Source: an uncultured Oscillospiraceae bacterium
Lineage (GTDB): Bacteria; Bacillota; Clostridia; Oscillospirales; Oscillospiraceae
Length of the DNA stretch: 52,617 nucleotides
Reading direction: 5' to 3'
Assembly (NCBI GenBank): GCA_947624585.1
Contig: CANQKZ010000006.1
Coordinates: forward strand, 1 to 52,617
The notes below the pieces were generated by a model, which had not been told where the DNA came from, did not search any database, and was given only the letters and a program-made list of their open reading frames with translations. A program made the translations under genes and the position numbers. Shown here piece by piece: positions 25,946-33,293 of this stretch (positions within the stretch are counted from its first letter, which is position 1; every line of letters begins with the position of its first letter).

Positions 25946-26943
25946 TTCGCCAGCGCCTCCCTCCGGGCCTTGGCCCTGTGGATGAAGGAGAGGGCGAGGC
26001 AGATTGCCACCACGATGGCCCGGTATTCGGCCATGGCCTGCCAGATGCCCATCACGCCCATGGGGATGGCCACCTGCCACAGCAGGGCGGCTCCGGCGTC
26101 GATCACCAGCCCCAGCTTCCGGCCCCACAGGATATACTCGGAATACAAGAAGCTGGATAGGGTGGACACGCCCACGAAGGCCACCAGCGCAGCCTTGATG
26201 AGATTGAGCGCCGGGGAAAACTCCACCAGCGCCAGCAGCCCGGCGAACACCATGTAGATGCCGAAGAAAAGGCCGCCCAGGGCAAAGGCGGCGGTGATGT
26301 TGATGTGGTCTGTGCTGTCCTCGTTGGATTCGTTATAGTCCAACAACTCGAAGAAATAGGCGAAGATGAACGGGCCGGGCAGCAGCAGGAAGCTCTTATA
26401 GAAGCCCACGCCCAGGTTGGCCCGGTCAAGGCCCAGGGGCGCGTCGTTCATGGCCCCGCCGGAGCGGATATAGGCAAGAGCCGTGACCAGCAGCATCAGG
26501 CCGTACACCATGGCCCATGAGAAGTCATCGGTCAGCACGTTGCGGATCATGCCGTATTTCAGCAGCAGGAATATGAAGAATATGCATACTGCATAGGCGA
26601 TGATCGTACCGCCAGTCAGACCGATGGGCGTGTCCGCGAATATCTCCCGGATGCCGTTCATGTTCAGCCACACCTGACCGACGCCCATAAAGCCCAGGAA
26701 GATCTTCACGGGCTTCGTCCTCATGTAGTGGCGCATCTCCGGGACGTACAGCACGATGATACCGAACAGCACACAGGCCAGGGAATTTCCCAGCCCCCAG
26801 ATGATCGCCGGGACAAGCCCGTTCTCGTAGGTGATGGTGCGGAAGTTCATCAGCGACCCGACGCCCGCCCAGGACGCGGCGATGCTGACGGCATAGTAGA
26901 GCAGGGGATGTGCTTTGAATCTGCGGGTGATCTTGGAAAACAT
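25942..26943 (-). CDS. Polytopic membrane protein, SSS-transporter-like
   Basis: This 333-residue protein has about ten hydrophobic helices. The N-terminal SIAASWAGVGSLMNFRTITY and the following GLGNSLACVLFGIIVLYVPE recall the start of sodium:solute symporters, but it is shorter than that family and I regard the match as weak. A charged loop (ELLDYNESNEDSTDH) splits the helices. Large transport-like proteins are unusual in phage genomes. It heads the four-gene cassette with coupled stops and starts. It starts behind AAAAGGAGGAAT. Confidence 0.75.
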   Translation of the reverse strand: MFSKITRRFKAHPLLYYAVSIAASWAGVGSLMNFRTITYENGLVPAIIWGLGNSLACVLFGIIVLYVPEMRHYMRTKPVKIFLGFMGVGQVWLNMNGIREIFADTPIGLTGGTIIAYAVCIFFIFLLLKYGMIRNVLTDDFSWAMVYGLMLLVTALAYIRSGGAMNDAPLGLDRANLGVGFYKSFLLLPGPFIFAYFFELLDYNESNEDSTDHINITAAFALGGLFFGIYMVFAGLLALVEFSPALNLIKAALVAFVGVSTLSSFLYSEYILWGRKLGLVIDAGAALLWQVAIPMGVMGIWQAMAEYRAIVVAICLALSFIHRAKARREALAK

Positions 26944-27064
26944 TTTTTATTCCTCCTTTTCTTTTGCCCCTGCTGCGCACGCGGTTGGCGACCCGACGCC
27001 CGCCCAGGGAAGGCCCACCGCGCAAAGGAGAAACGCGGCGGCCAAAACCTCCTTTCAAAGTGCT

Positions 27065-27086
27065 GGCGGCCCCTCGCGGGGCCGCC
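27065..27086 (-). terminator. Hairpin between late regulator and membrane-protein cassette
   Basis: A perfect 9-bp G/C stem (27065-27073 with 27078-27086) has the loop GCGA on the minus strand. It lies 52-73 bp after the ArpU-like stop, inside the 194-bp gap before the cassette. No T-run follows directly, so it may be an attenuator or processing site as easily as a terminator. Confidence 0.4.
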
Positions 27087-27137
27087 CGGTCATGATTGAT
27101 TTTGCGAGGCTACCATACCATGTTGGCGCTCAGGACA

Positions 27138-27563
27138 TCAAGGGACATCGCGTGACAGGTCGGGACAACTTTCTGCTCCCAGATAGCGGTAGCATATCTT
27201 TTTTACCCCTTCCTCGGTGTTCCCGCCGCCCAAAATACTGGCCACTTCCTTCCACATCAGGCACCGTAGGAACCGCAGCCGGAACACCATGCGGGTCTGA
27301 TCGTCGGTGATCGTGGCGATGAACGCCTCCACCTGCGCCCCGGCGGTTTCCGCCTCGCCCCGGAGATAGGCGATCTTCGCCTCCATGTCCGCGATCTCAA
27401 TGGCCAGATCGCCTACACGGTCACTGACACCGGGGGCGTGGGGCATCCCGGTGATGACCTGGGCGCCGGGTTCCGCCGCGGCCCGGAGGGATTCAAGAAT
27501 CCCCTCGTCCCGCGCCAGCGCCTGCCGGAGATCATAGTATTTCGACAGTTCTTGAAGCGTCAT
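27138..27563 (-). CDS. ArpU/RinA-like late transcription regulator
   Basis: This 141-residue protein has a long N-terminal helix and a sigma-factor-like C-terminal HTH (TDDQTRMVFRLRFLRCLMWKE, then GGGNTEEGVKKICYRYL). This is the pattern of ArpU/RinA proteins that turn on packaging and structural genes in Firmicute phages. I chose the start MTLQELSKY ten bases after GGGGAG. It is the last early gene before the late cassette, the usual place. Confidence 0.8.
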   Translation of the reverse strand: MTLQELSKYYDLRQALARDEGILESLRAAAEPGAQVITGMPHAPGVSDRVGDLAIEIADMEAKIAYLRGEAETAGAQVEAFIATITDDQTRMVFRLRFLRCLMWKEVASILGGGNTEEGVKKICYRYLGAESCPDLSRDVP

Positions 27564-27582
27564 GGTATGTAAACTCCCCTGT

Positions 27583-27732
27583 TTATAGATCAATCTTCAT
27601 CTGTTCCGGCTTGTCCTCGACAATGGAGATCACCCGCGTGTCCCCGTACTGTTCCAGACTCTCGGCCAGGGCCTCCTTCACGCCCTGGGCCATCCCCGCC
27701 GGGCAGTCCACCTGCACCGTGATCGTCAGCAT
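27583..27732 (-). CDS. Short conserved-looking protein, 49 residues
   Basis: This small gene runs from ATG 27732 to TAA 27583. It encodes a 49-residue protein starting MLTITVQVDCPAGMAQGVKE, with a helix and a final beta strand. The ribosome site is GAGGAG. The start lies three bases from the upstream stop and the end overlaps the region of the next gene's ribosome site. The function is unknown; the small alpha/beta shape is common in phage early operons. Confidence 0.7.
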   Translation of the reverse strand: MLTITVQVDCPAGMAQGVKEALAESLEQYGDTRVISIVEDKPEQMKIDL

Positions 27733-27926
27733 GATCGCAACTCCTCCTCTTGCAGCTGATACAGTGCTTTGCGCCTGATCTCGTCTGCCAGTTCCTCCCC
27801 GGTCTTGGCCTCTCCGAACACGTCGTACCGCTCCACCGTCACGATCATCTCATGCCCCGGTATGAGCAGCGGCAGCGCCGCCAGCCTTTTCAGGGCGCAC
27901 AGCTTATGAAGCGATTGGATATTCAT
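27726..27926 (-). CDS. Small early protein, unknown (66 residues)
   Basis: This 66-residue protein starts at ATG in a 4-bp overlap with the preceding gene. Its N-terminus is helical and basic (NIQSLHKLCALKRLAALPLL), followed by MIVTVERYDVFGEAKTGEEL and a Glu-rich helix. There is no recognised domain. Tight coupling to both neighbours supports it as a real gene. Confidence 0.75.
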   Translation of the reverse strand: MNIQSLHKLCALKRLAALPLLIPGHEMIVTVERYDVFGEAKTGEELADEIRRKALYQLQEEELRSC

Positions 27927-28195
27927 GTCAGCACCGCCCCGATCTCTTCCTTCAGGGTGTTTTTCAGATCTGACACCGACACCCGTCCCTCGTTGATCTC
28001 CTCCGACAGCTTTCCGACCTCGGCCCACATTCGCTTGAGATCGTCGGCCTCGTAGCCCTCCTTGTCCCGCAGCACCGTGAACAGGATGGCCCAGGCGTAC
28101 CCCACGGCATCCGCCGTGGCGACGCGCTTGGCCTTGATCACGTCGGCGGCGGTGGCGGGCCGCCGCCGGGGGTTGATCTTCTTTTTCTTCGGCAT
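27923..28195 (-). CDS. Small early protein, unknown (90 residues)
   Basis: This 90-residue protein starts at MPKKKKINP, six bases after the GGGAGGGG ribosome site; an ATG two codons upstream lies too close to it. A basic Lys/Arg-rich N-terminus precedes a helical domain (ADAVGYAWAILFTVLRDKEG) typical of unnamed Firmicute phage early proteins. A nucleic-acid-binding role is possible from charge alone. Confidence 0.75.
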   Translation of the reverse strand: MPKKKKINPRRRPATAADVIKAKRVATADAVGYAWAILFTVLRDKEGYEADDLKRMWAEVGKLSEEINEGRVSVSDLKNTLKEEIGAVLT

Positions 28196-28211
28196 CGTCA
28201 TCCCCTCCCGG

Positions 28212-28481
28212 TCAGACCCAGTTTTCCACGATGGCCGGGTCATCGGCGGCGTCCCGCTCCAGCCGGACCATCCGCCCGGCGGGGATGGCCGCCCGCACGT
28301 CCTCGTAGGTATCGGCAACCACCACCATGTTCGTGGGGCGCTGGATGTCGTACAGCCGGGCCACATACTTTCCGGGGTAGTCCGCCGGGTCGTGGTACAC
28401 CGTGATGATCGGGAACGCGCTTTTGGCGCAGATGATGTCATAGTCGAAAACCGACACCTTGCAATCCTGTCTGGCGCTCAT
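28212..28481 (-). CDS. Small early protein, unknown (89 residues)
   Basis: This 89-residue acidic protein starts at MSARQDCKVS, overlapping the end of the preceding gene. It has beta strands (VFDYDIICAKSAFPIITVYH) and the terminal segment GRMVRLERDAADDPAIVENW. No domain is recognised. It is part of a run of overlapping early genes. Confidence 0.75.
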   Translation of the reverse strand: MSARQDCKVSVFDYDIICAKSAFPIITVYHDPADYPGKYVARLYDIQRPTNMVVVADTYEDVRAAIPAGRMVRLERDAADDPAIVENWV

Positions 28482-28741
28482 GCCTTTTCCCTCCCTCGTT
28501 TGAATTTCCCTGCACACGGGCAGCTTCCCCAGTGGGGCGCGTAGCCGATGCCCGTGGCCTCGTGCGGATTGATCGTGTACTCGCAGGATATGACCTCGCC
28601 ATTGGGGGTCACGATCTTTTTGGTGCCGTTTGCCCGCTGGATGTAATAGATCGGCGTATCGTCGCAGGGCATCGACTTCCCGGCAGATGTCTTGATCCAG
28701 ATGATCGGCGCTCCACAGCCCCTGCAGGTTCCGCTTCTCAT
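28478..28741 (-). CDS. Zinc-knuckle small protein
   Basis: This 87-residue protein starts at ATG in an ATGA overlap with the YopX-like gene. It opens with CRGCGAPIIWIKTSAGKSMP, a pattern frequent in small phage proteins where a Cys pair is followed by a strand. A second Cys pair (GSCPCAG) near the end probably completes a zinc site. The function is unknown. Confidence 0.8.
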   Translation of the reverse strand: MRSGTCRGCGAPIIWIKTSAGKSMPCDDTPIYYIQRANGTKKIVTPNGEVISCEYTINPHEATGIGYAPHWGSCPCAGKFKRGREKA

Positions 28742-29175
28742 TCCGCACCTCCCAGCAGTTCCGGGTTGTCGTGGATATTGCCGATGACCTCCGCGCCACT
28801 ATCTGATCGCAAATAAAACCTTCTCAAGTGATTCTCCAGAAAATACGAACCGTCATCATACCTGATTACAAATTTATCCTTCCCGGAGAAGTTCACCCCT
28901 TTTCCGTTATCTACGCCATATTCCGAGGTTCTTATGATGTCTCCCTCGAAGATGAGGCAGCCGGTTTTATCTTTCAGACCGGTGTACTGCCCCACGGTCT
29001 TCGGGTCCACGTCAAAAATGCTACAACTCCACGGTTTTCCGACATCCGGCACGTATATTGAGCATCTCCACCGTTCGGGCATATCCTCGAATTTAGGGTA
29101 ATGCTCAACGCGGAGATTCCCTTCCAACCATGTGCCGTCGCCCAGCCGCTTTCCCCGGAAAAGTATCTCTCTCAT
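28738..29175 (-). CDS. YopX family protein
   Basis: This 145-residue protein starts with MREILFRGKRLGDGTWLEGN and has TVGQYTGLKDKTGCLIFEGD and a terminal GNIHDNPELL. These are the hallmarks of the YopX family, common in Firmicute phages and of unknown function. I chose the start at the ATG that begins the conserved domain. Its length is typical. Confidence 0.93.
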   Translation of the reverse strand: MREILFRGKRLGDGTWLEGNLRVEHYPKFEDMPERWRCSIYVPDVGKPWSCSIFDVDPKTVGQYTGLKDKTGCLIFEGDIIRTSEYGVDNGKGVNFSGKDKFVIRYDDGSYFLENHLRRFYLRSDSGAEVIGNIHDNPELLGGAE

Positions 29176-29453
29176 GCCGCGCCTCCTTCCGGCACCGGCC
29201 CGCGCCACTCCCAGTTTTTCTCGGTGCCACCCAGATTCACGCAGTTGTGGCAGTCTTCTGATGCAAAACCGTTTCTGTTTCGTTTGCACTCCACGCAATT
29301 ACCATAGAGGGTCTTTACTGCCGCGTCCCGCTCCCGCTGCAGGGACAGGTGGGCGGCGGCCAACTCCCGTATCTGCGTCATGGCCCCCAGCGGGTCGTTT
29401 TGAAAATCCTCCAGCGTCCATGCGGCCATGGCCGCGATCTGCTCATTTGTCAT
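29172..29453 (-). CDS. Small Cys-rich early protein
   Basis: This 93-residue protein starts MTNEQIAAMAAWTLEDFQND. A central helix is followed by a four-Cys pattern (GNCVECKRNRNGFASEDCHN, then C-V-N-L), which could bind zinc. It overlaps the next gene's start by 4 bp. No family is recognised. Confidence 0.8.
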   Translation of the reverse strand: MTNEQIAAMAAWTLEDFQNDPLGAMTQIRELAAAHLSLQRERDAAVKTLYGNCVECKRNRNGFASEDCHNCVNLGGTEKNWEWRGPVPEGGAA

Positions 29454-29616
29454 ATCCGATCAGCTCCTTTGCTTTTTCGTAGGTGATGCTACGCCCGACG
29501 GCCACCACCAGCGTGTTGATCACTTCTCCCAGGGCGATTCTCCCAGCGTCCGTCTTGCGCATCTCGTCCCGCATCTGGCACAGCCGGCAGATCAGTTCTC
29601 CATAGGTTTCAGCCAT
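29443..29616 (-). CDS. Small helical early protein (57 residues)
   Basis: This 57-residue protein starts at MAETYGELICRLCQ behind AAAAGGAGG. It is mostly helical and has no recognised domain. An upstream extension of the frame lacks support, because that DNA already encodes the HTH protein before it. Confidence 0.75.
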   Translation of the reverse strand: MAETYGELICRLCQMRDEMRKTDAGRIALGEVINTLVVAVGRSITYEKAKELIGYDK

Positions 29617-30004
29617 TACGCGCCTCCTTTTCTGATACCACGGCCATATACCGCTCGTACATATCCACGGGCCAGGGCTTTCGCTCCTGCTCCCAGTCGC
29701 ACACCAGCGAAGGGGACACGCCCAGCCGCTTTGCCATTTCATACCCGGTGATCTCGGCGTATATCCTTTCCTGCCGGGCATCGTCAGGGCAAATGCCGTG
29801 GGCCGCGTTCTCCCGCTGGGTTTCCTGCTTCTGCACCCTGGCCCGCTCGTAGCCCTCCAGCCGCTCCTTGGAGAGAGGGCAGTCCATGTTGTCGCAGGCG
29901 TACATCACCCCGCCCTCCAAGGTGCCGCCCGGCCCCTGCCTGTCGTAAAATCCCGCAGGGCGCTTTGTTGGCTCGTTGCAACTCTGGCAGCTTTCAAGGT
30001 TCAT
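29609..30004 (-). CDS. Zinc-finger plus HTH protein
   Basis: This 131-residue protein starts behind AAAGGAGATC. The N-terminus has Cys pairs (CQSCNEPTKRP and CDNMDCP) for a zinc site. The C-terminus is an XRE-like HTH (TGYEMAKRLGVSPSLVCDWE). It may be an early regulator of the phage. It sits between a helical protein and a short basic gene in the early operon. Confidence 0.75.
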   Translation of the reverse strand: MNLESCQSCNEPTKRPAGFYDRQGPGGTLEGGVMYACDNMDCPLSKERLEGYERARVQKQETQRENAAHGICPDDARQERIYAEITGYEMAKRLGVSPSLVCDWEQERKPWPVDMYERYMAVVSEKEARNG

Positions 30005-30377
30005 GCTGATCTCCTTTCTCCTGCCTCCATATCCGCATCAGCAGATACTTCCGGCAGCCGTTCATGATCTTGACCGTCTCATCCAGTGTCCGGCCCATTG
30101 GAATAGGGAAACAGGACAAATGCCCCAGCATATACACCGACATCCACTTGTGCTTGGTGTCATACCAACTCCGGGCGTCGGAGCGAATATTCTGAAGGTA
30201 CTGCACCAGATCGTCCGGCGGCTGCAAAATATCGTCCAGTGCTTTCCACGCCTCGGCCTCCACCTGATCGTTCGGCTTCATCATCAGCCCTTTTTGCAGG
30301 ATTCCCTCGGTGTTCGCCGCCAGCCACTCCCGGATGTCCCTTCGGGGGCAGGGGCCGAGTTTAAGAAGCGGCGGCAT
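29994..30377 (-). CDS. Early protein, unknown (127 residues)
   Basis: This 127-residue protein probably starts at MPPLLKLGPCP, just inside the end of the zinc-finger-array gene. It is helical, with aromatic residues (RSWYDTKHKWMSVYMLGHLS) and a final basic helix. It recalls unnamed Firmicute phage proteins. The start is uncertain, because an extended frame exists upstream but overlaps the neighbour. Confidence 0.65.
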   Translation of the reverse strand: MPPLLKLGPCPRRDIREWLAANTEGILQKGLMMKPNDQVEAEAWKALDDILQPPDDLVQYLQNIRSDARSWYDTKHKWMSVYMLGHLSCFPIPMGRTLDETVKIMNGCRKYLLMRIWRQEKGDQHEP

Positions 30378-30966
30378 CGGGGGCCTTCTTTCTGGCGCAC
30401 GCCTCGCAGCAGTACGCTCGGCGTCGGCGGGCTTCCGGGACATCGGCGGGTATCACGATCTTCCCACAGGTCTTGCAGACGAATGGGGTTGTCAGGCGTC
30501 GTTGCCTTTCCGCCAGCATCCGCTGCACGCTCGGCCAGTCCAGCTTGTTCTCCAACTTGCTCCAGTATTTATCGCAGTGCTCCTTGCAGCAGAAGCGCCA
30601 CCGCCGATCTCCCTCGTCAGGGTTCGTGACCACGCGCTTCCCGCACTCGGCACAGGTGAATATCTTCGGGTGCAGGGGAGGCCTGTCCACCCACACAGAC
30701 GTGCGGCGCACCTCCCAGGGCGGGTGCCTCCAATACTTCTTTTCGCACTCCGGGCTGCAAAACTTCGTCCGCCGATCATCGGAACCGGGTTCCGTCGTGA
30801 CCGTCCGGCCACACTTGGCACAGTTGAAGGTGATGGAGGGCCACCGGGCGTCTATCGCCTCCCGCTTATGCGTCCTGTAATACTCCATCTGGCACCGCTT
30901 GGAGCAGTACAGCTGCACGACCGTCCGCATTTCCATGGGCTTGCCGCAGTTCAGGCAGTTGCTCAT
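30361..30966 (-). CDS. Array of four treble-clef zinc fingers
   Basis: This 201-residue protein starts at MSNCLNCGKP and has four Cys4 units: CLNCGK...YCSKRC, CAKCGR...FCSPEC, CAECGK...FCCKEHC and CKTCGK...YCCEAC. The units are separated by basic linkers and end in Pro/Ala. Such arrays bind DNA or RNA and are frequent in phage early operons. The role here is unknown. Confidence 0.85.
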   Translation of the reverse strand: MSNCLNCGKPMEMRTVVQLYCSKRCQMEYYRTHKREAIDARWPSITFNCAKCGRTVTTEPGSDDRRTKFCSPECEKKYWRHPPWEVRRTSVWVDRPPLHPKIFTCAECGKRVVTNPDEGDRRWRFCCKEHCDKYWSKLENKLDWPSVQRMLAERQRRLTTPFVCKTCGKIVIPADVPEARRRRAYCCEACARKKAPDAAAS

Positions 30967-31403
30967 ATCTGCACCTCCCAGTTCCACAGCCCCTGGCGCC
31001 CGGCGGCGGGGATGGGCCGGATGATCTGGCTCATGTCGGAGAACTCCCAGGCGTATCGGCCGGGGGTGAAATCCCCCAGGTTAAACTCCTGCATGGACAG
31101 CCCCGCCACAAATTCGGCGGTGACGGCGTTGCAACGCTCCAGGCGTGCCGTCCCTATGATCGCCCCGGTTGGTATATGGTCAACGCCTCCGTGCCCCTCC
31201 AGAAGCCTCTCCATGAGCGCCACGATCTCCCGGCCCTCTTTGCCCTGGGCCGCCAGTGCGCCCAGGGTGCGGCGCACTGGCATCAGCCCGGCGTGAATGG
31301 CGATGGGGCCTTGGTAGCTGGTCTTCCAGCTGCGTGTCTCGAACACCTTGTAGCCCAGCACCAGCAGGGAGGCCCACGGCTGCCGGATGGTGATCGCTCT
31401 CAT
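30963..31403 (-). CDS. ASCH-domain protein
   Basis: This 146-residue protein has the ASCH pattern near its N-terminus (TIRQPWASLLVLGYKVFETR, then GPIAIHAG) and a C-terminal GDFTPGRYAWEF. ASCH domains bind RNA or modified nucleotides and occur in many phages. It starts in an ATGA overlap with the previous gene. Confidence 0.88.
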   Translation of the reverse strand: MRAITIRQPWASLLVLGYKVFETRSWKTSYQGPIAIHAGLMPVRRTLGALAAQGKEGREIVALMERLLEGHGGVDHIPTGAIIGTARLERCNAVTAEFVAGLSMQEFNLGDFTPGRYAWEFSDMSQIIRPIPAAGRQGLWNWEVQI

Positions 31404-31777
31404 CAGCTGGCCATCCTTTCCCGCAGTTCCGAGAGGGCGGCTTCCGCCTCGTCCCGCGTGAGAAAGACGTTATCCGGCTCCAAGTCCGAATAGGGGGTGA
31501 GGCCGACCATGACCTCCACCTTCGGGGTAATGCGTCCGCCGAAGAACACCTGCGTCACGACGCCCTCGGCCAGTTCGATCTCGCCGCCGGGAATCCTCAT
31601 ACGGAAGATCCACGCGGGCTTTCCCACCCAGCCGATCACGGCCACCATCTCCGGGTCGATGCCGCTGTCCTCGTAGGCGGCGAGGCGGGCGATCAGGTTA
31701 TTCTCCGGGCGTTGCGGCAAGTCCAGCCGCATCACAGCCACCCCGTACTTGTTCCTCTCAGTCAGCCGCTCCATCAT
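31403..31777 (-). CDS. Early protein with N-terminal LTxRxxYG motif, unknown
   Basis: This 124-residue protein begins MMERLTERNKYGVAVMRLDL and has RLAAYEDSGIDPEMV, a pattern widespread in Firmicute phages and mobile elements without a known function. The C-terminal half is a small beta domain ending in a helix with EAEAALSEL. It is coupled to the ParB-like gene upstream. Confidence 0.8.
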   Translation of the reverse strand: MMERLTERNKYGVAVMRLDLPQRPENNLIARLAAYEDSGIDPEMVAVIGWVGKPAWIFRMRIPGGEIELAEGVVTQVFFGGRITPKVEVMVGLTPYSDLEPDNVFLTRDEAEAALSELRERMAS

Positions 31778-33237
31778 TCTTCCTCCTCGTCAGTGCCAAA
31801 CAGTTCGTGGGAGCCATTCATCAGCTTCCGCTCCTCGTCGGAAATGCCATAGCCCATCTTCTCCAGCAGGGCATACAGCCGGGTGAGGCCCTCGTTTTCT
31901 TCGTGATCGATGCAGTTCTTCCAAGCCTGCTCATAGTAGAAATCCTCCGCAGAGGAATCGGAGGCCTCATAGAACAGCCGCCAGAGAATCTTTTCCGGGG
32001 TGTCATCTTGCACCGACGCGAGGGCAAATTCCTGGGTCACGTTATACTTGGTCAGATCAAGTTCGGTCTTCTTGCGGTCATCTTCCGTGAGAACACCCAG
32101 GCTGAGCAGGATGTATTCCTCGTCCCACTGGAGATCGCTTTCGTACATACTCACGGCCAGCGCCGCGACGATGTCCGCCATGTGCTTCTTCGCGGTGGCG
32201 GCGCTCACGCTGTACGCAAACTCCCGGCGCAGTTCATAAGCCCGGTGCGACGCCTCTTTCATGGCGTTGGAGCGGGCTTCATAGGCCGTCCGCTGCTCCT
32301 TCCGGCGGCGCTCCTTCTCGGCGGCGGCCGTGACATCTTCCTCCGGCACCTTCTTGTAGAGCGTAATGCCGTAGCTGGTGCTGTAAAAATAATATTCCGT
32401 GCTTCCGGCGTCCTCCGGGGTTTCCGGCTCTTCGTTGCTCCATTCGGCATAGTATTTGACATGGGACCAGTGGCCGCTCTTGTATTCTTCTTCTGTGATC
32501 TGCGTGGCAAACTCCGACAGCTTGGAGATGATGGAGGCGATCTTCTTCTTTTTCTTTTCCGTGTCCATGGCCCGCTTCAATTCGGCGTGGAAGTTGTCGG
32601 TGCCGATGGTGTCCAGCACCTTGTTTTTCAGCGCCGGGTCCTCGATCTTCTCCAATTCGGCATAGTCCATGATGGTGCCACCGCGCTTGCTGGCGGCCAT
32701 AAACTTCCCGTGGTCAAGATCAAGCAGCTTCACCCGCCGCCGCACGGTGGACATGGAGAAGCCGGACTGCTGGGCGATCTCCTCCACGGACTCGCCCAAA
32801 TCCAACATCATTTGGAAGCCTTGGGCCTGCTCGTACACGGTGAGATCGGTGCGCTGCATATTTTCCATGAGCATCGTCCGGGCCTGTTCCCGCTCGTTCA
32901 GATCGGCCACCACGCAGGGCACCTTTTCCAGTCCGGCCAGTGCTGCGGCGGCCAGCCGTCGATGACCGATGATGACGGTGTACTCGTCCTCGGAATCACC
33001 CACGGACGGGTCGCTGTCATACAGCGCCCGGGCAGCCTCCTTGGTGCTGCCTTCTGCCTTTGCCGTGTCCGCAAACTCCTCGCGGGTCATGCGGTGGCCG
33101 GGAACCACCGTCAGATTCTGCAACACTCCGTTGACCTTGATGCTCTCCGCCAGTTCGGACAGATCGCCCAGGTCTTTCCGGGGGTTGCCCGGATGGGGGT
33201 GGATTCGCGCCACCTCGATGTACTGAAGTTCCGACAT
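31774..33237 (-). CDS. ParB-like partition/regulator protein
   Basis: This 487-residue protein has the ParB N-terminal nuclease-like domain (EVARIHPHPGNPRKDLGDLS, VIIGHRRLAAAALAGLEKVP). An HTH region follows (QGFQMMLDLGESVEEIAQQS, STVRRRVKLLDLDHGKFMAA). The C-terminal half is long and helical, with charged stretches. It may control phage gene dosage or replication. No ParA is present, so classical partition is unlikely. It starts behind AAAGGAG. Confidence 0.9.
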   Translation of the reverse strand: MSELQYIEVARIHPHPGNPRKDLGDLSELAESIKVNGVLQNLTVVPGHRMTREEFADTAKAEGSTKEAARALYDSDPSVGDSEDEYTVIIGHRRLAAAALAGLEKVPCVVADLNEREQARTMLMENMQRTDLTVYEQAQGFQMMLDLGESVEEIAQQSGFSMSTVRRRVKLLDLDHGKFMAASKRGGTIMDYAELEKIEDPALKNKVLDTIGTDNFHAELKRAMDTEKKKKKIASIISKLSEFATQITEEEYKSGHWSHVKYYAEWSNEEPETPEDAGSTEYYFYSTSYGITLYKKVPEEDVTAAAEKERRRKEQRTAYEARSNAMKEASHRAYELRREFAYSVSAATAKKHMADIVAALAVSMYESDLQWDEEYILLSLGVLTEDDRKKTELDLTKYNVTQEFALASVQDDTPEKILWRLFYEASDSSAEDFYYEQAWKNCIDHEENEGLTRLYALLEKMGYGISDEERKLMNGSHELFGTDEEEE

Positions 33238-33293
33238 GATTTGCTCCTTTCATGTGCTGGCGGATATGGGTGCCAGCCACCCGTATTGATGAT

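Noticed and set aside
26944..27010. A 23-codon GTG-started frame before the membrane-protein gene
   Set aside because: It is very short with no good ribosome site at a proper distance; the stretch more likely holds only the untranslated leader.
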